Shown: piece by piece, positions 53,347-61,768 of the stretch
How the letters are laid out: each line of letters starts with the position of its first letter
Numbering within the stretch: the first letter of the stretch is position 1
From: JBBQWT01 sp038210375
Lineage (GTDB): Bacteria > Acidobacteriota > Terriglobia > Terriglobales > Acidobacteriaceae
Reading direction: 5' to 3'
NCBI GenBank assembly: GCA_038210375.1
Contig: JBBQWT010000004.1
Span: 111,036 to 175,035, forward strand
DNA: 64,000 nucleotides
Notes under the pieces: generated by a model
What the model was told of the DNA's origin: nothing
The model's input: only the letters and a program-made list of their open reading frames with translations
The model's database searches: none
Made by a program: the position numbers and the translations under genes

Positions 53347-55878
53347 ATGTCCGAGCAAGCCCACAACACCATCGTTCCGGATCTCAACGATAGCAGGCTG
53401 AACATCGCCGGAGAGGTCCGTAGCAAAGAAGCCTTGTTGAAGACTGGGGCACTGCAAAGCGCCATCTTTAACAGCGCCAACTTCTCCAGTATTGCCACCG
53501 ACGAGCGTGGCGTCATCCAGATATTCAACGTCGGCGCGGAGCGGATGCTGGGCTATGCGGCGGCGGACGTGATGAACAAGATTACCCCCGCCGATATTTC
53601 CGATCCTCAGGAAGTCATCGCTCGCGCAAAGGCCTTAAGCCTTGAATTAGCGACCCCCATCACCCCAGGCTTTGAGGCCCTCGTCTTCAAAGCTTCGCGG
53701 GGTATAGAAGACATTTACGAGTTGACCTATATCCGCAAGGATGGCAGCCGCCTTCCCGCCATCGTGTCGGTGACGGCACTGCGTGACGAGCGCGGCGGGA
53801 TCATCGGCTACCTGCTCATTGGAACCGACAATAGCGCCCGCAAGCGCGCGGAGGAGGCCTTGCTAAAAGCCGGGGCGCTGCAGAGCGCTATTTTTAACAG
53901 CGCCAACTTCTCCAGCATCGCCACCGACGAGCGGGGCGTCATTCAAATCTTTAACGTCGGCGCCGAGCGGATGCTGGGCTATGCAGCTGCGGACGTCATG
54001 AACAAGATCACTCCTGCGGATATCTCCGACCCCCAGGAGGTGATCGCTCGCGCCAAGACTTTGAGTCTCGAACTGGCAACGCCGATAACGCCGGGCTTTG
54101 AGGCATTGGTGTTCAAAGCCTCGCGTGGGATCGAAGACATATACGAGCTGACCTACATCCGCAAGGACGGCAGCCGCTTTCCCGCCATGGTATCAGTGAC
54201 CGCGTTACGAGACGAAAAGGGAGGAATCATCGGGTACTTGTTGATCGGGACCGACAACACCGCGCGCAAGCAGGTGGAAGCGGAGCAAAAGAAACTGGAC
54301 CAACGGCTTCGCGACCAGCAGTTCTATACGCGATCGTTGATTGAATCCAATATTGACGCGCTGATGACCACCGACCCGTCAGGCATCATCACCGATGTCA
54401 ATAAACAGATGGAAGCCCTCACCGGTTGCACGCGCGACGAACTCATTGGCGCTCCATTCAAGAACTACTTTACCGATCCGGAGAGGGCTGAGGCAGGCAT
54501 CAAGTTAGTGATGCGAGAGAAGAAACTCACTAACTATGAACTCACCGCAAAAACCCGCGATGGCAGAAAAACCGTGGTTTCCTACAATGCGACCACGTTC
54601 TATGACCGGGATAGAACTCTGCAGGGCGTGTTCGCTGCGGCGCGCGATGTCACTGAGAGCAAGCGGCTGGACCAGGCTTTGCAAGACAAGAATGTTGAGT
54701 TAGAGAGAGCCCGGATCGCGGCGGACACAGCTAACCTGGCGAAATCGGACTTTCTTTCCAGCATGAGCCATGAGCTGCGCACGCCGCTTAGCGCAATTCT
54801 TGGGTTCGCCCAGTTGATGGAGTCGGAGACACCCCCGGCGACTCCATCCCAGCAGGCCAACATTGAGCAGATCCTGAATGCGGGCTGGTATCTTCTGAAG
54901 CTGATCAACGAAATCCTGGATCTCGCCCAGATCGAATCGGGGCAGTTGTCGCTCTCCCCTGAGCCGGTATCGCTGGCCGAAGTCATGATCGAATGCCAGG
55001 CCATGATCGAACCACACAGGCTGAAACGCGGCATTGAAATGACCTTTCCGCAGTTCGACGGTCCTTGTTTTGTCGGGGCCGATCAAACTCGCCTGAAACA
55101 GGTCCTCATTAATCTTCTCTCCAACGCGATCAAATACAACCGACCAGCGGGAACGGTGGTTGTGGACTGCGACATGAGCGTGACGGGGCGCATTCGCGTC
55201 AATGTGCGCGACACCGGCGCAGGCTTGACGCCCGAGGAACTGACGCAACTCTTTCAGCCCTTTAACCGTCTGGGGCAGCAAAGTAGCGCGGTGGAAGGCA
55301 CTGGCATCGGCTTGGTGATGAGCAAACGCGTGGTGGAGCTGATGGGAGGCGTGATCGGAGTGGAGAGTACCGTCGGAGCGGGCAGTGTGTTTTGGTTCGA
55401 GCTGGGCACCGCATCTCCGCCACAACTTATTGCTCCCCTATCAGAACCGACAGTACTACCGCAGGCACACCATGGAGCACCGTTGCACACTGTACTTTAC
55501 GTGGAAGATAACCCAGCCAATCTAAAACTTGTGGAACAGCTTCTTTCTCGACGGTCTGACATGCTTCTGTTGACCGCTACCAATGGGAATCTGGGGATCC
55601 AACTGGCGCGCGAGAACCAGCCAGAGGTGATCCTGATGGACATCAACCTGCCCGGCATAAGCGGTATAGAGGCTCTGAAGATTCTGCGTGACGATGCGAC
55701 AACTGCGCACATCCCCGTCATCGCCGTGAGCGCTAATGCCATGCCCCGGGACATTGAAAAGGGCATGCAGGCAGGATTCTTCTGGTACTTGACTAAACCA
55801 ATCAGGGTCAACGAATTTCTGGATGTGTTGAACCTGGCATTGGAATTTGCCGAGAAGGGAATCCGTCCCACGCGATGA
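53347..55878 (+). CDS. Hybrid sensor histidine kinase with duplicated PAS domains
   Basis: An 843-residue cytosolic hybrid kinase. Two near-identical PAS units (142-residue period, DNA 53428-53853 and 53854-54279) are followed by a third, different PAS (about 325-440). HisKA comes next, with His475 in SMSHELRTPLS, then HATPase_c with LINLLSNAIKYN, RDTGAGL and GTGIGLVMS. A C-terminal receiver has its phospho-acceptor Asp765 in LMDINLPG. It has no TM helix, so the signal is internal. It probably phosphorylates its own receiver and a partner, perhaps the REC-MBL protein encoded 31 bp downstream. ATG 53347 is the second Met; the frame from 53323 is short and less likely. Confidence 0.9.
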   Translation: MSEQAHNTIVPDLNDSRLNIAGEVRSKEALLKTGALQSAIFNSANFSSIATDERGVIQIFNVGAERMLGYAAADVMNKITPADISDPQEVIARAKALSLELATPITPGFEALVFKASRGIEDIYELTYIRKDGSRLPAIVSVTALRDERGGIIGYLLIGTDNSARKRAEEALLKAGALQSAIFNSANFSSIATDERGVIQIFNVGAERMLGYAAADVMNKITPADISDPQEVIARAKTLSLELATPITPGFEALVFKASRGIEDIYELTYIRKDGSRFPAMVSVTALRDEKGGIIGYLLIGTDNTARKQVEAEQKKLDQRLRDQQFYTRSLIESNIDALMTTDPSGIITDVNKQMEALTGCTRDELIGAPFKNYFTDPERAEAGIKLVMREKKLTNYELTAKTRDGRKTVVSYNATTFYDRDRTLQGVFAAARDVTESKRLDQALQDKNVELERARIAADTANLAKSDFLSSMSHELRTPLSAILGFAQLMESETPPATPSQQANIEQILNAGWYLLKLINEILDLAQIESGQLSLSPEPVSLAEVMIECQAMIEPHRLKRGIEMTFPQFDGPCFVGADQTRLKQVLINLLSNAIKYNRPAGTVVVDCDMSVTGRIRVNVRDTGAGLTPEELTQLFQPFNRLGQQSSAVEGTGIGLVMSKRVVELMGGVIGVESTVGAGSVFWFELGTASPPQLIAPLSEPTVLPQAHHGAPLHTVLYVEDNPANLKLVEQLLSRRSDMLLLTATNGNLGIQLARENQPEVILMDINLPGISGIEALKILRDDATTAHIPVIAVSANAMPRDIEKGMQAGFFWYLTKPIRVNEFLDVLNLALEFAEKGIRPTR

Positions 55879-55909
55879 ATCACAGCGGATCCGGTATAGG
55901 GAAGTGGTC

Positions 55910-57142
55910 TTGAAGAAAGTCCTGGTAGTGGATGATGACCCTGCGATCTTGACGATCGCCTCCAAGCGTCTGCAGTCGGAAGCGGTAGAGGTACTGACCG
56001 CCACCAATGGAGTAGACGGGCTCCGAATTGCGCACGAACAAAGACCAGATGTGGTTGTTACCGACCTGATGATGGCTAAGATGCACGGCTACACTTTGAT
56101 TCAGGAGATCCGCAATGACCCCGCCTTGGGCGGCGTGAAGATACTGGTCACATCCGCGAAGACCTATGCAGCGGATGTGGAACGAACCCGCCAATTGGGG
56201 GCTGACCGGTATCTGAGCAAGCCGTACGACCTGAAGGAGTTTTGGGAGACTGTCTCTGAACTTCTGGAAGACAAACAAGCATCATTAAAAGTTCGCTTCT
56301 GGGGGACACGGGGTTCAATCGCTACTCCCGGTCATTCGACCACAAAATACGGTGGCAATACCTCGTGTACCGAAGTGAGATGCGGCGACCAGTTGTTGAT
56401 TCTGGATGCGGGCACAGGAATCCGCGGGCTGGGTCAATCGCTGCTCGGCGAGTTCCAGCAAAAGCCCATCAAGGGGCATATCTTCATCGGCCACACGCAT
56501 TGGGACCATATCCAGGGATTTCCTTTTTTTGCCCCCGCTTTCGATCCCATGAATGAATTCTCGGTCTACAGTCTGCATGGGGCGGAAAAACCACTCGAGA
56601 AAATTTTTCGTGGACAGATGGACAGTGACTATTTCCCTGTGCGGTTGAGTGACATGCGCGCGAATTTGAAATTCTGCGAGCTAGAGGGAGACGTACATCT
56701 GGGAGAGATCAAAGTTTCGTACATTTTCCTTAACCATCCGGGACTTGCCGTGGGCTTTCGCATTAGCTTCGCAGGGCGTTCACTGGTCTATCTGAGCGAT
56801 CATGAAACTTTCGGGCGGTTAGCAGCGAATGGTCCTGATCCAAATCCGTTGGACCTGGAGATCGCGAAATTTGCCGAAGACGCGGACCTCTTAATCTCAG
56901 AGGCGCAGTACACTGAGGAAGAGTACGTGCTGAAAAAAGGGTGGGGGCACAGCACTTTCTTAGACGCTTTGGATCTGGCTAATCGGGCAAGAGTGAAGCG
57001 CCTGGCCCTCTTCCACCACGATCCGTCTCATGATGATGTCTTCATGGACCAGATTCAGGAATTCTGTCGGCAGACCGTAGCGGACCGGAAATATCCATTC
57101 TCGTGTTTCGTGGCTCAAGAAGGAACGTTAGTCGAACTCTAA
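55910..57142 (+). CDS. Response regulator fused to a metallo-beta-lactamase-fold hydrolase
   Basis: A 410-residue protein. The receiver domain (1-120) has Asp8-Asp9-Asp10 and phospho-acceptor Asp52 in VTDLMMAKMHG. It is followed by a metallo-beta-lactamase fold (about 130-400) with the zinc motif HTHWDH (195-200), RFWGTRGSIATPG at its start, and downstream SDHETFG and FHHDPSHDD metal-site regions. Such MBL domains are phosphodiesterases or nucleases, or sometimes oxidoreductases; the output activity is unknown. TTG 55910 is preferred, since upstream ATG 55847 lies within the kinase gene; GTG 55904 is also possible. It is probably controlled by the hybrid kinase encoded just before it. Confidence 0.82.
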   Translation: MKKVLVVDDDPAILTIASKRLQSEAVEVLTATNGVDGLRIAHEQRPDVVVTDLMMAKMHGYTLIQEIRNDPALGGVKILVTSAKTYAADVERTRQLGADRYLSKPYDLKEFWETVSELLEDKQASLKVRFWGTRGSIATPGHSTTKYGGNTSCTEVRCGDQLLILDAGTGIRGLGQSLLGEFQQKPIKGHIFIGHTHWDHIQGFPFFAPAFDPMNEFSVYSLHGAEKPLEKIFRGQMDSDYFPVRLSDMRANLKFCELEGDVHLGEIKVSYIFLNHPGLAVGFRISFAGRSLVYLSDHETFGRLAANGPDPNPLDLEIAKFAEDADLLISEAQYTEEEYVLKKGWGHSTFLDALDLANRARVKRLALFHHDPSHDDVFMDQIQEFCRQTVADRKYPFSCFVAQEGTLVEL

Positions 57143-57407
57143 TCGTAATTTCAATGCGGCCCCATTGACAAACGGGGGTTAGAGAGTCCACCACCTGCTC
57201 GATTCGGTTCCAACAGAGCGTTCTTTCATAACCATTATTATTGGGTGGGAAATGCTGACGCAGGAGGTTTCCAGCCAGGACCAAATGGGGACACGGCCAG
57301 GTATTCGTTCGGGTCGATGGACACGCTGCACCCTTGGCAGTGCCGTTACCATCTAAAATGAAGGAGCCTGTTAGTTCCCCGAGGAATCACATTGACGAGA
57401 GTTATGA

Positions 57408-59999
57408 ATGGCAGCTAAGGCCCGCGAGATATTGAACGAAGCCGAAAGGCTGAACTCTCTTCGTGAATACCAGATATTAGACACCCTCCCTGAAGACGCA
57501 TTTGACGACCTCACCCTCCTGGCCTCGCAGATATGTCAGGTCCCCATTGCGCTGATCACCTTCATTGATGCTGAACGGCAGTGGTTTAAATCAAAAATTG
57601 GCACGACGGTCGAGGAAGTAGCTCGAGATCTGACTTTCTGCGCTCACGCCATCATTGAGCCGGGCATGCTGGTAGTCGAAGATGCGCAACTGGATGCGCG
57701 GTTTGCCGACAATCCCATGGTCACAGGGGAACCCCATTTACGTTTTTATGCAGGCGCGTCCTTAGTTTCTTCAGACGGACATGCAGTGGGCACGATTTGC
57801 GTGCTCGATCACGTGGCGCGGCGATTGAACGCCGAACAATTGAATGCTTTGAATGCGTTGAGCCGCCAGGTGGTGGCCCAACTTGAGCTCAGGCGTCAGG
57901 CCGGCGACCTGACTCGCGCCAACCTGTTGTTGAGCAAGGAAATGGAGGGACGCAAAGTAGTAGAAGAAATTTTGCGGTTACGCGAGAAGGCCATCGACGC
58001 CACCTCGGCGGGCGTGATCATCACCGACGCCCGTCAATTCGAAAACAAGATTATTTATGTTAATCCCGCTTTCGAAAAAATGACCCAATATGGCTTTGCT
58101 GAGATCAGTGGACAAAATTGCCGGTTCCTCCAGGGCATCGGGACCAGTGAAGCCGCCACAGCGTTGATCAGGGACGCCCTTCGGGAACGCAGGTCCTGTG
58201 CGGTGGAAATCTTGAATTATCGCAAGGATGGAAAGCCGTTCTGGAACGAGCTTTTCATCTCGCCGGTTACCGACGCCGACGGAAGACTGACCCATTTCGT
58301 TGGAGTGCAGCAGGATGTTACAGAGCGGCGGCTAGTCCAGGAATCTTTGCGGGAAAGTGAAGAGCGTTACCGGTATCTGATTGAGCATGCGGACGAAATG
58401 ATTTATGTCACCAGGCTGGATGGCAGTTTCAGTTTCATTAATAAAATTGCCACGGAAATCCTGAAATATTCGCCGCAAGAATTCCTTGCCCTGGGCTACC
58501 TCGACATGGTCAGGCCAGACTATCGCGATGCAGTAATGGAGTTCTATCAGCGGCAGATCGACGAAAAGATTCAGAGCACCCGTTTTGAGTTTCCGATTTT
58601 GACCCGGGAAGGAAACGAGGTCTGGCTGGAACAAAACGCACAATTGCTGGTAAGCGAGGGAGCAGTGGCTGGGTTTCAAGCGGTGGCCCGCGACATCACC
58701 CGCCAGGTCTATGAAGACCCTCTCACCGGGCTTTCCAATCGCCGGCTCTTTAAAGATCGGTTGGCGCGCGCGATCGCGGAGGCTGAGACTGACGCGCATA
58801 TGCTGGCAGTGGTGCTGGTGGCTCCCGACCGGTTCAAGCGGTTCCGGGATTCACTCAGCCAGGTGTTATCTGACCAGTTGCTGCGGCGATACTCCGAGAG
58901 TCTTACCGGGTGCGCTCCTCACGGCTGTGTCCTAGCGCGCCTGTTGAGCGAAGAGTTTGCCTTTTTGCTGTCTGGTGTCCGCAACGAGAGTGAGATTGGC
59001 CTTTTGATCAACCGGATTCACGCCGTCTCCGCGCAGCCATTGAACATCGATGGAACTCCGCTGCAGGTGACCTCGAGCGTGGGCGTCGGGATATTTCCCC
59101 AAGATGGACAGGACGCTTCCACGCTGCTGCGGAATGCCCGCATCGCACTCCATCATGCCAAGGAGCATGGAGAAGGAGGCCACGAATTTTACCAGCCGGA
59201 CATGAGCACCCGTGCGGACTACCGGCTCTCGCTCGAAACCAGTTTGCGCCGGGCATTGGAATTGAAGGAACTTGTGGTCTATTACCAGCCGCAAGTAAAC
59301 GTAATTTCCGGCGCGTTGGTGGGCTGCGAAGCTTTGGTGCGCTGGCAGCATCCCATTCGGGGAATGGTTTCGCCCGGGGATTTTATCCCCCTGGCGGAGG
59401 AGATGGGAATCATTTCGTCAATCGACGAGTGGGTGCTTCGCGAGGCGTGCCGCCAGATCAAGCAATGGGAACGCGCCGGCTGCCCATCGATTCGCATATC
59501 GGTAAACCTTTCGGCACGCATGTTTCAGCAGCCTGATCTGCCCGGGCTAATCACCGCGGCGCTGCAGGAAACACGCACCGATCCCACCCGTATTGATCTT
59601 GAGCTGACTGAAGGTTCGGTTATGCGAGATCCTGAAAACGCTGTAAAGATCCTCGCGCGCTTGCGGGAAATGGGCTTGCACCTCTCCATTGATGATTTCG
59701 GAACGGGTTACTCCAGCTTGAATTACCTGAAGAATTTTCCCATCAATATCCTGAAGATTGACCAATCCTTCATTAGGGACATGACCACGGATGCCAATGG
59801 GGCTGCCATCGTGACGTCGATCATCTCGCTGGGGCATAACCTCAGCCTGAAGATCATCGCGGAAGGCGTGGAGACGGAGGAGCAGCTCAGGTTGCTCCGC
59901 TTGCTGAGATGTGATCAGGTACAGGGTTACCTCATCAGCCGGCCGTTGCCCATCGAAGAGTTCAATGCGCGATTCTGCGTGTCTGCTTTAGCAACCTGA
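57408..59999 (+). CDS. GAF-LOV-PAS-GGDEF-EAL protein, putative blue-light-regulated c-di-GMP phosphodiesterase
   Basis: An 863-residue soluble protein: GAF (about 15-165), LOV (about 192-308), PAS (about 315-432), degenerate GGDEF (about 436-598) and EAL (about 605-858). The LOV motif GQNCRFLQG (235-243) has the adduct Cys238. Asn270, Asn280 and Gln301 lie at exactly the phototropin spacing (+32, +42, +63). The GGDEF signature reads LSEEF (513-517), so it is not a cyclase. The EAL motif is intact (EALVR 641-645, NLS 700-702, ELTEG, DDFGTGYSS, KIDQSF, AEGVE). It should hydrolyse c-di-GMP under light control; the GAF ligand is unknown. An out-of-frame ATG at 57404 overlaps the start. Confidence 0.9.
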   Translation: MAAKAREILNEAERLNSLREYQILDTLPEDAFDDLTLLASQICQVPIALITFIDAERQWFKSKIGTTVEEVARDLTFCAHAIIEPGMLVVEDAQLDARFADNPMVTGEPHLRFYAGASLVSSDGHAVGTICVLDHVARRLNAEQLNALNALSRQVVAQLELRRQAGDLTRANLLLSKEMEGRKVVEEILRLREKAIDATSAGVIITDARQFENKIIYVNPAFEKMTQYGFAEISGQNCRFLQGIGTSEAATALIRDALRERRSCAVEILNYRKDGKPFWNELFISPVTDADGRLTHFVGVQQDVTERRLVQESLRESEERYRYLIEHADEMIYVTRLDGSFSFINKIATEILKYSPQEFLALGYLDMVRPDYRDAVMEFYQRQIDEKIQSTRFEFPILTREGNEVWLEQNAQLLVSEGAVAGFQAVARDITRQVYEDPLTGLSNRRLFKDRLARAIAEAETDAHMLAVVLVAPDRFKRFRDSLSQVLSDQLLRRYSESLTGCAPHGCVLARLLSEEFAFLLSGVRNESEIGLLINRIHAVSAQPLNIDGTPLQVTSSVGVGIFPQDGQDASTLLRNARIALHHAKEHGEGGHEFYQPDMSTRADYRLSLETSLRRALELKELVVYYQPQVNVISGALVGCEALVRWQHPIRGMVSPGDFIPLAEEMGIISSIDEWVLREACRQIKQWERAGCPSIRISVNLSARMFQQPDLPGLITAALQETRTDPTRIDLELTEGSVMRDPENAVKILARLREMGLHLSIDDFGTGYSSLNYLKNFPINILKIDQSFIRDMTTDANGAAIVTSIISLGHNLSLKIIAEGVETEEQLRLLRLLRCDQVQGYLISRPLPIEEFNARFCVSALAT

Positions 60000-60304
60000 G
60001 AACTGGTTTCAGGACGAACAAGGCCAGGCATCCCCGCAACCCCAAATTTATTGCAGGGGGATCTGGAAGAGGTTGCGATGAACTCCCTCGCGAAGGTAAA
60101 CGTAGGATGAGTGGTCAGGGCTGAAGGTCTGGCCGGCCTCTTGGGCGCCGTATTGAACGACTTTGACCTGGGTCAGCCACTTCAAGTAATCCGCTGTGAG
60201 TGGATTGAATTTGTAAGTTGGTCAGAGAATTTAAACGCTGTCCTCATCGGAAATGGTACTTGAGAAGCCGATGGGCCAGCCGGGAAAAACTAGCGGACCC
60301 CGGC
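60000..60304. other. Intergenic, no gene seen
   Basis: About 305 bp between the convergent LOV-EAL and O-antigen ligase-like genes. I see no gene, RNA or clear terminator. Confidence 0.4.
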
Positions 60305-61735
60305 TTAAGAGACAGCGGAGTGCGTTATACGGCCCATCGCCACCAGTGCCCCGGCAATCGACCAGTTGAGGATGCCGATGTAAGGCGTTTCCAGTACTGG
60401 AGAGAAGTTGCTGGCGGTCACGATGCATACAAAAACTGCCAGCAGCCACCAGCCTTGCATTTGCAGGCGAGGATCGGTCATCTTTCGAATACTGATCAAG
60501 TGATCGCGAATAATGCGAAAGATTAGCGCGACATAAAGCAGCAATGCAGGAAGCCCGGCATAGAGCAGAATGCCAAGGTAGGAATTGTGGGATGAGGAAT
60601 GTTCGGCGCGGTCATCCATCTTGTCCCATCCGCGTTCCAGCAGGCGCGGCCCCAGGAATGGCGTACCGAAGCCGATGCCCAGGACCGGGGTCTGCCGCGA
60701 CTGGTCGATGATGTCGTTCCAGTAATCGAGGCGCCAGCGGCCGTTGGCGGCTTCCGCGCCCTCCATATCTGATACATGGTAGATGGAAGAAACTTTCTTG
60801 TTAAGCGACTCGGCCAGATCGGGCACCAGAGTTTCCAATCCTCCAATAATCACTACCAGCAGGGCAGCGGCTGCCAATAGGATGGGAATAGCGCGCCGGG
60901 AAATGGCCGCACCTTTCATTCCCAGGAAAAGTACCGCGAATGCGCCGCCTAACCCCACCCATACCGTCCGGGTTTCGAGGCGAATGGCGAGGAAAAAAGG
61001 CAGGGGAAGCAAGGCGGCCATCCACTGCCATTTCCGGAAACGATAAACGGTATAGAGGAACAAGAACAACAGGAACATGGCTACGGTGACCGCGAAAGCC
61101 ACCGGGGGATTTCCAAATTCGCCCTGGCCACTCGTCACGTACTCAAAAGCGACCAGCAGTGCAAAAACCATGAAAGCAGATATCCCGACCAGGAATTTGA
61201 TTGCCTTGGTCAATTGTTCCGGTGAACGTACCAGGAAGGGCGCCAGCCACATGAACAGGATGTAATAGACCACCGCGAATGATCGGATTGCCTCGATTCC
61301 TCCCAGGGGAAATCCCCTGATGGTTGCGACCGAACCCACAAGCAGCAGTAATGCCACATGCTTCTTATAAGGAAGGGTTTGAATGAGAACCTGAGGACGC
61401 GTGAGATGCCGACAAATGAGGGTGACGATGAGGATGGCAAGGGCAACTTCGCCGGGATAGAGAGGAACCGGGCCAGGAACCAGCTTGATATGGGAAAAAG
61501 GGCGCCCGACGGTGAGGTACGCTCCCAGCAGGGACAACAGCAGGATGTCGGGGCGGCTAATGGGAATCAGCAGCAGGAGCAATACCGCTGACACAATGAT
61601 CAACTGCAAAATGTCCATCTGCTTGATTACGAACAGCTCGGTCACCGCAGCCAGCACGCCCACGATCGTTAAGAACAGAATCGTGCTGCGGCGATCCATC
61701 AAGAAAAAGTCGGAGAGTCGAATTAAACGGTTCAT
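60305..61735 (-). CDS. O-antigen ligase/polymerase (Wzy/WaaL-like) membrane protein
   Basis: A 476-residue polytopic membrane protein with about 11-12 hydrophobic segments and a large periplasmic loop containing SSSHNSYLGILLYAGLPALL (about 388-407). This loop is characteristic of the O-antigen ligase/polymerase family (Wzy_C): its His and neighbouring polar residues transfer a polysaccharide chain. It is probably a polysaccharide polymerase or ligase; no other O-antigen genes are here. The start is ATG 61735 (an in-frame Met13 follows). It shares direction with the kinase gene upstream, 33 bp away. Confidence 0.82.
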   Translation of the reverse strand: MNRLIRLSDFFLMDRRSTILFLTIVGVLAAVTELFVIKQMDILQLIIVSAVLLLLLIPISRPDILLLSLLGAYLTVGRPFSHIKLVPGPVPLYPGEVALAILIVTLICRHLTRPQVLIQTLPYKKHVALLLLVGSVATIRGFPLGGIEAIRSFAVVYYILFMWLAPFLVRSPEQLTKAIKFLVGISAFMVFALLVAFEYVTSGQGEFGNPPVAFAVTVAMFLLFLFLYTVYRFRKWQWMAALLPLPFFLAIRLETRTVWVGLGGAFAVLFLGMKGAAISRRAIPILLAAAALLVVIIGGLETLVPDLAESLNKKVSSIYHVSDMEGAEAANGRWRLDYWNDIIDQSRQTPVLGIGFGTPFLGPRLLERGWDKMDDRAEHSSSHNSYLGILLYAGLPALLLYVALIFRIIRDHLISIRKMTDPRLQMQGWWLLAVFVCIVTASNFSPVLETPYIGILNWSIAGALVAMGRITHSAVS

Positions 61736-61768
61736 CGTCGCCTTTGCGGTAAATGAGTTCCTGGCAAA

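Noticed and set aside
53428..54279. Assembly artefact doubling a PAS domain
   Set aside because: The two units differ at many synonymous positions and several residues, so they are not a copied read.
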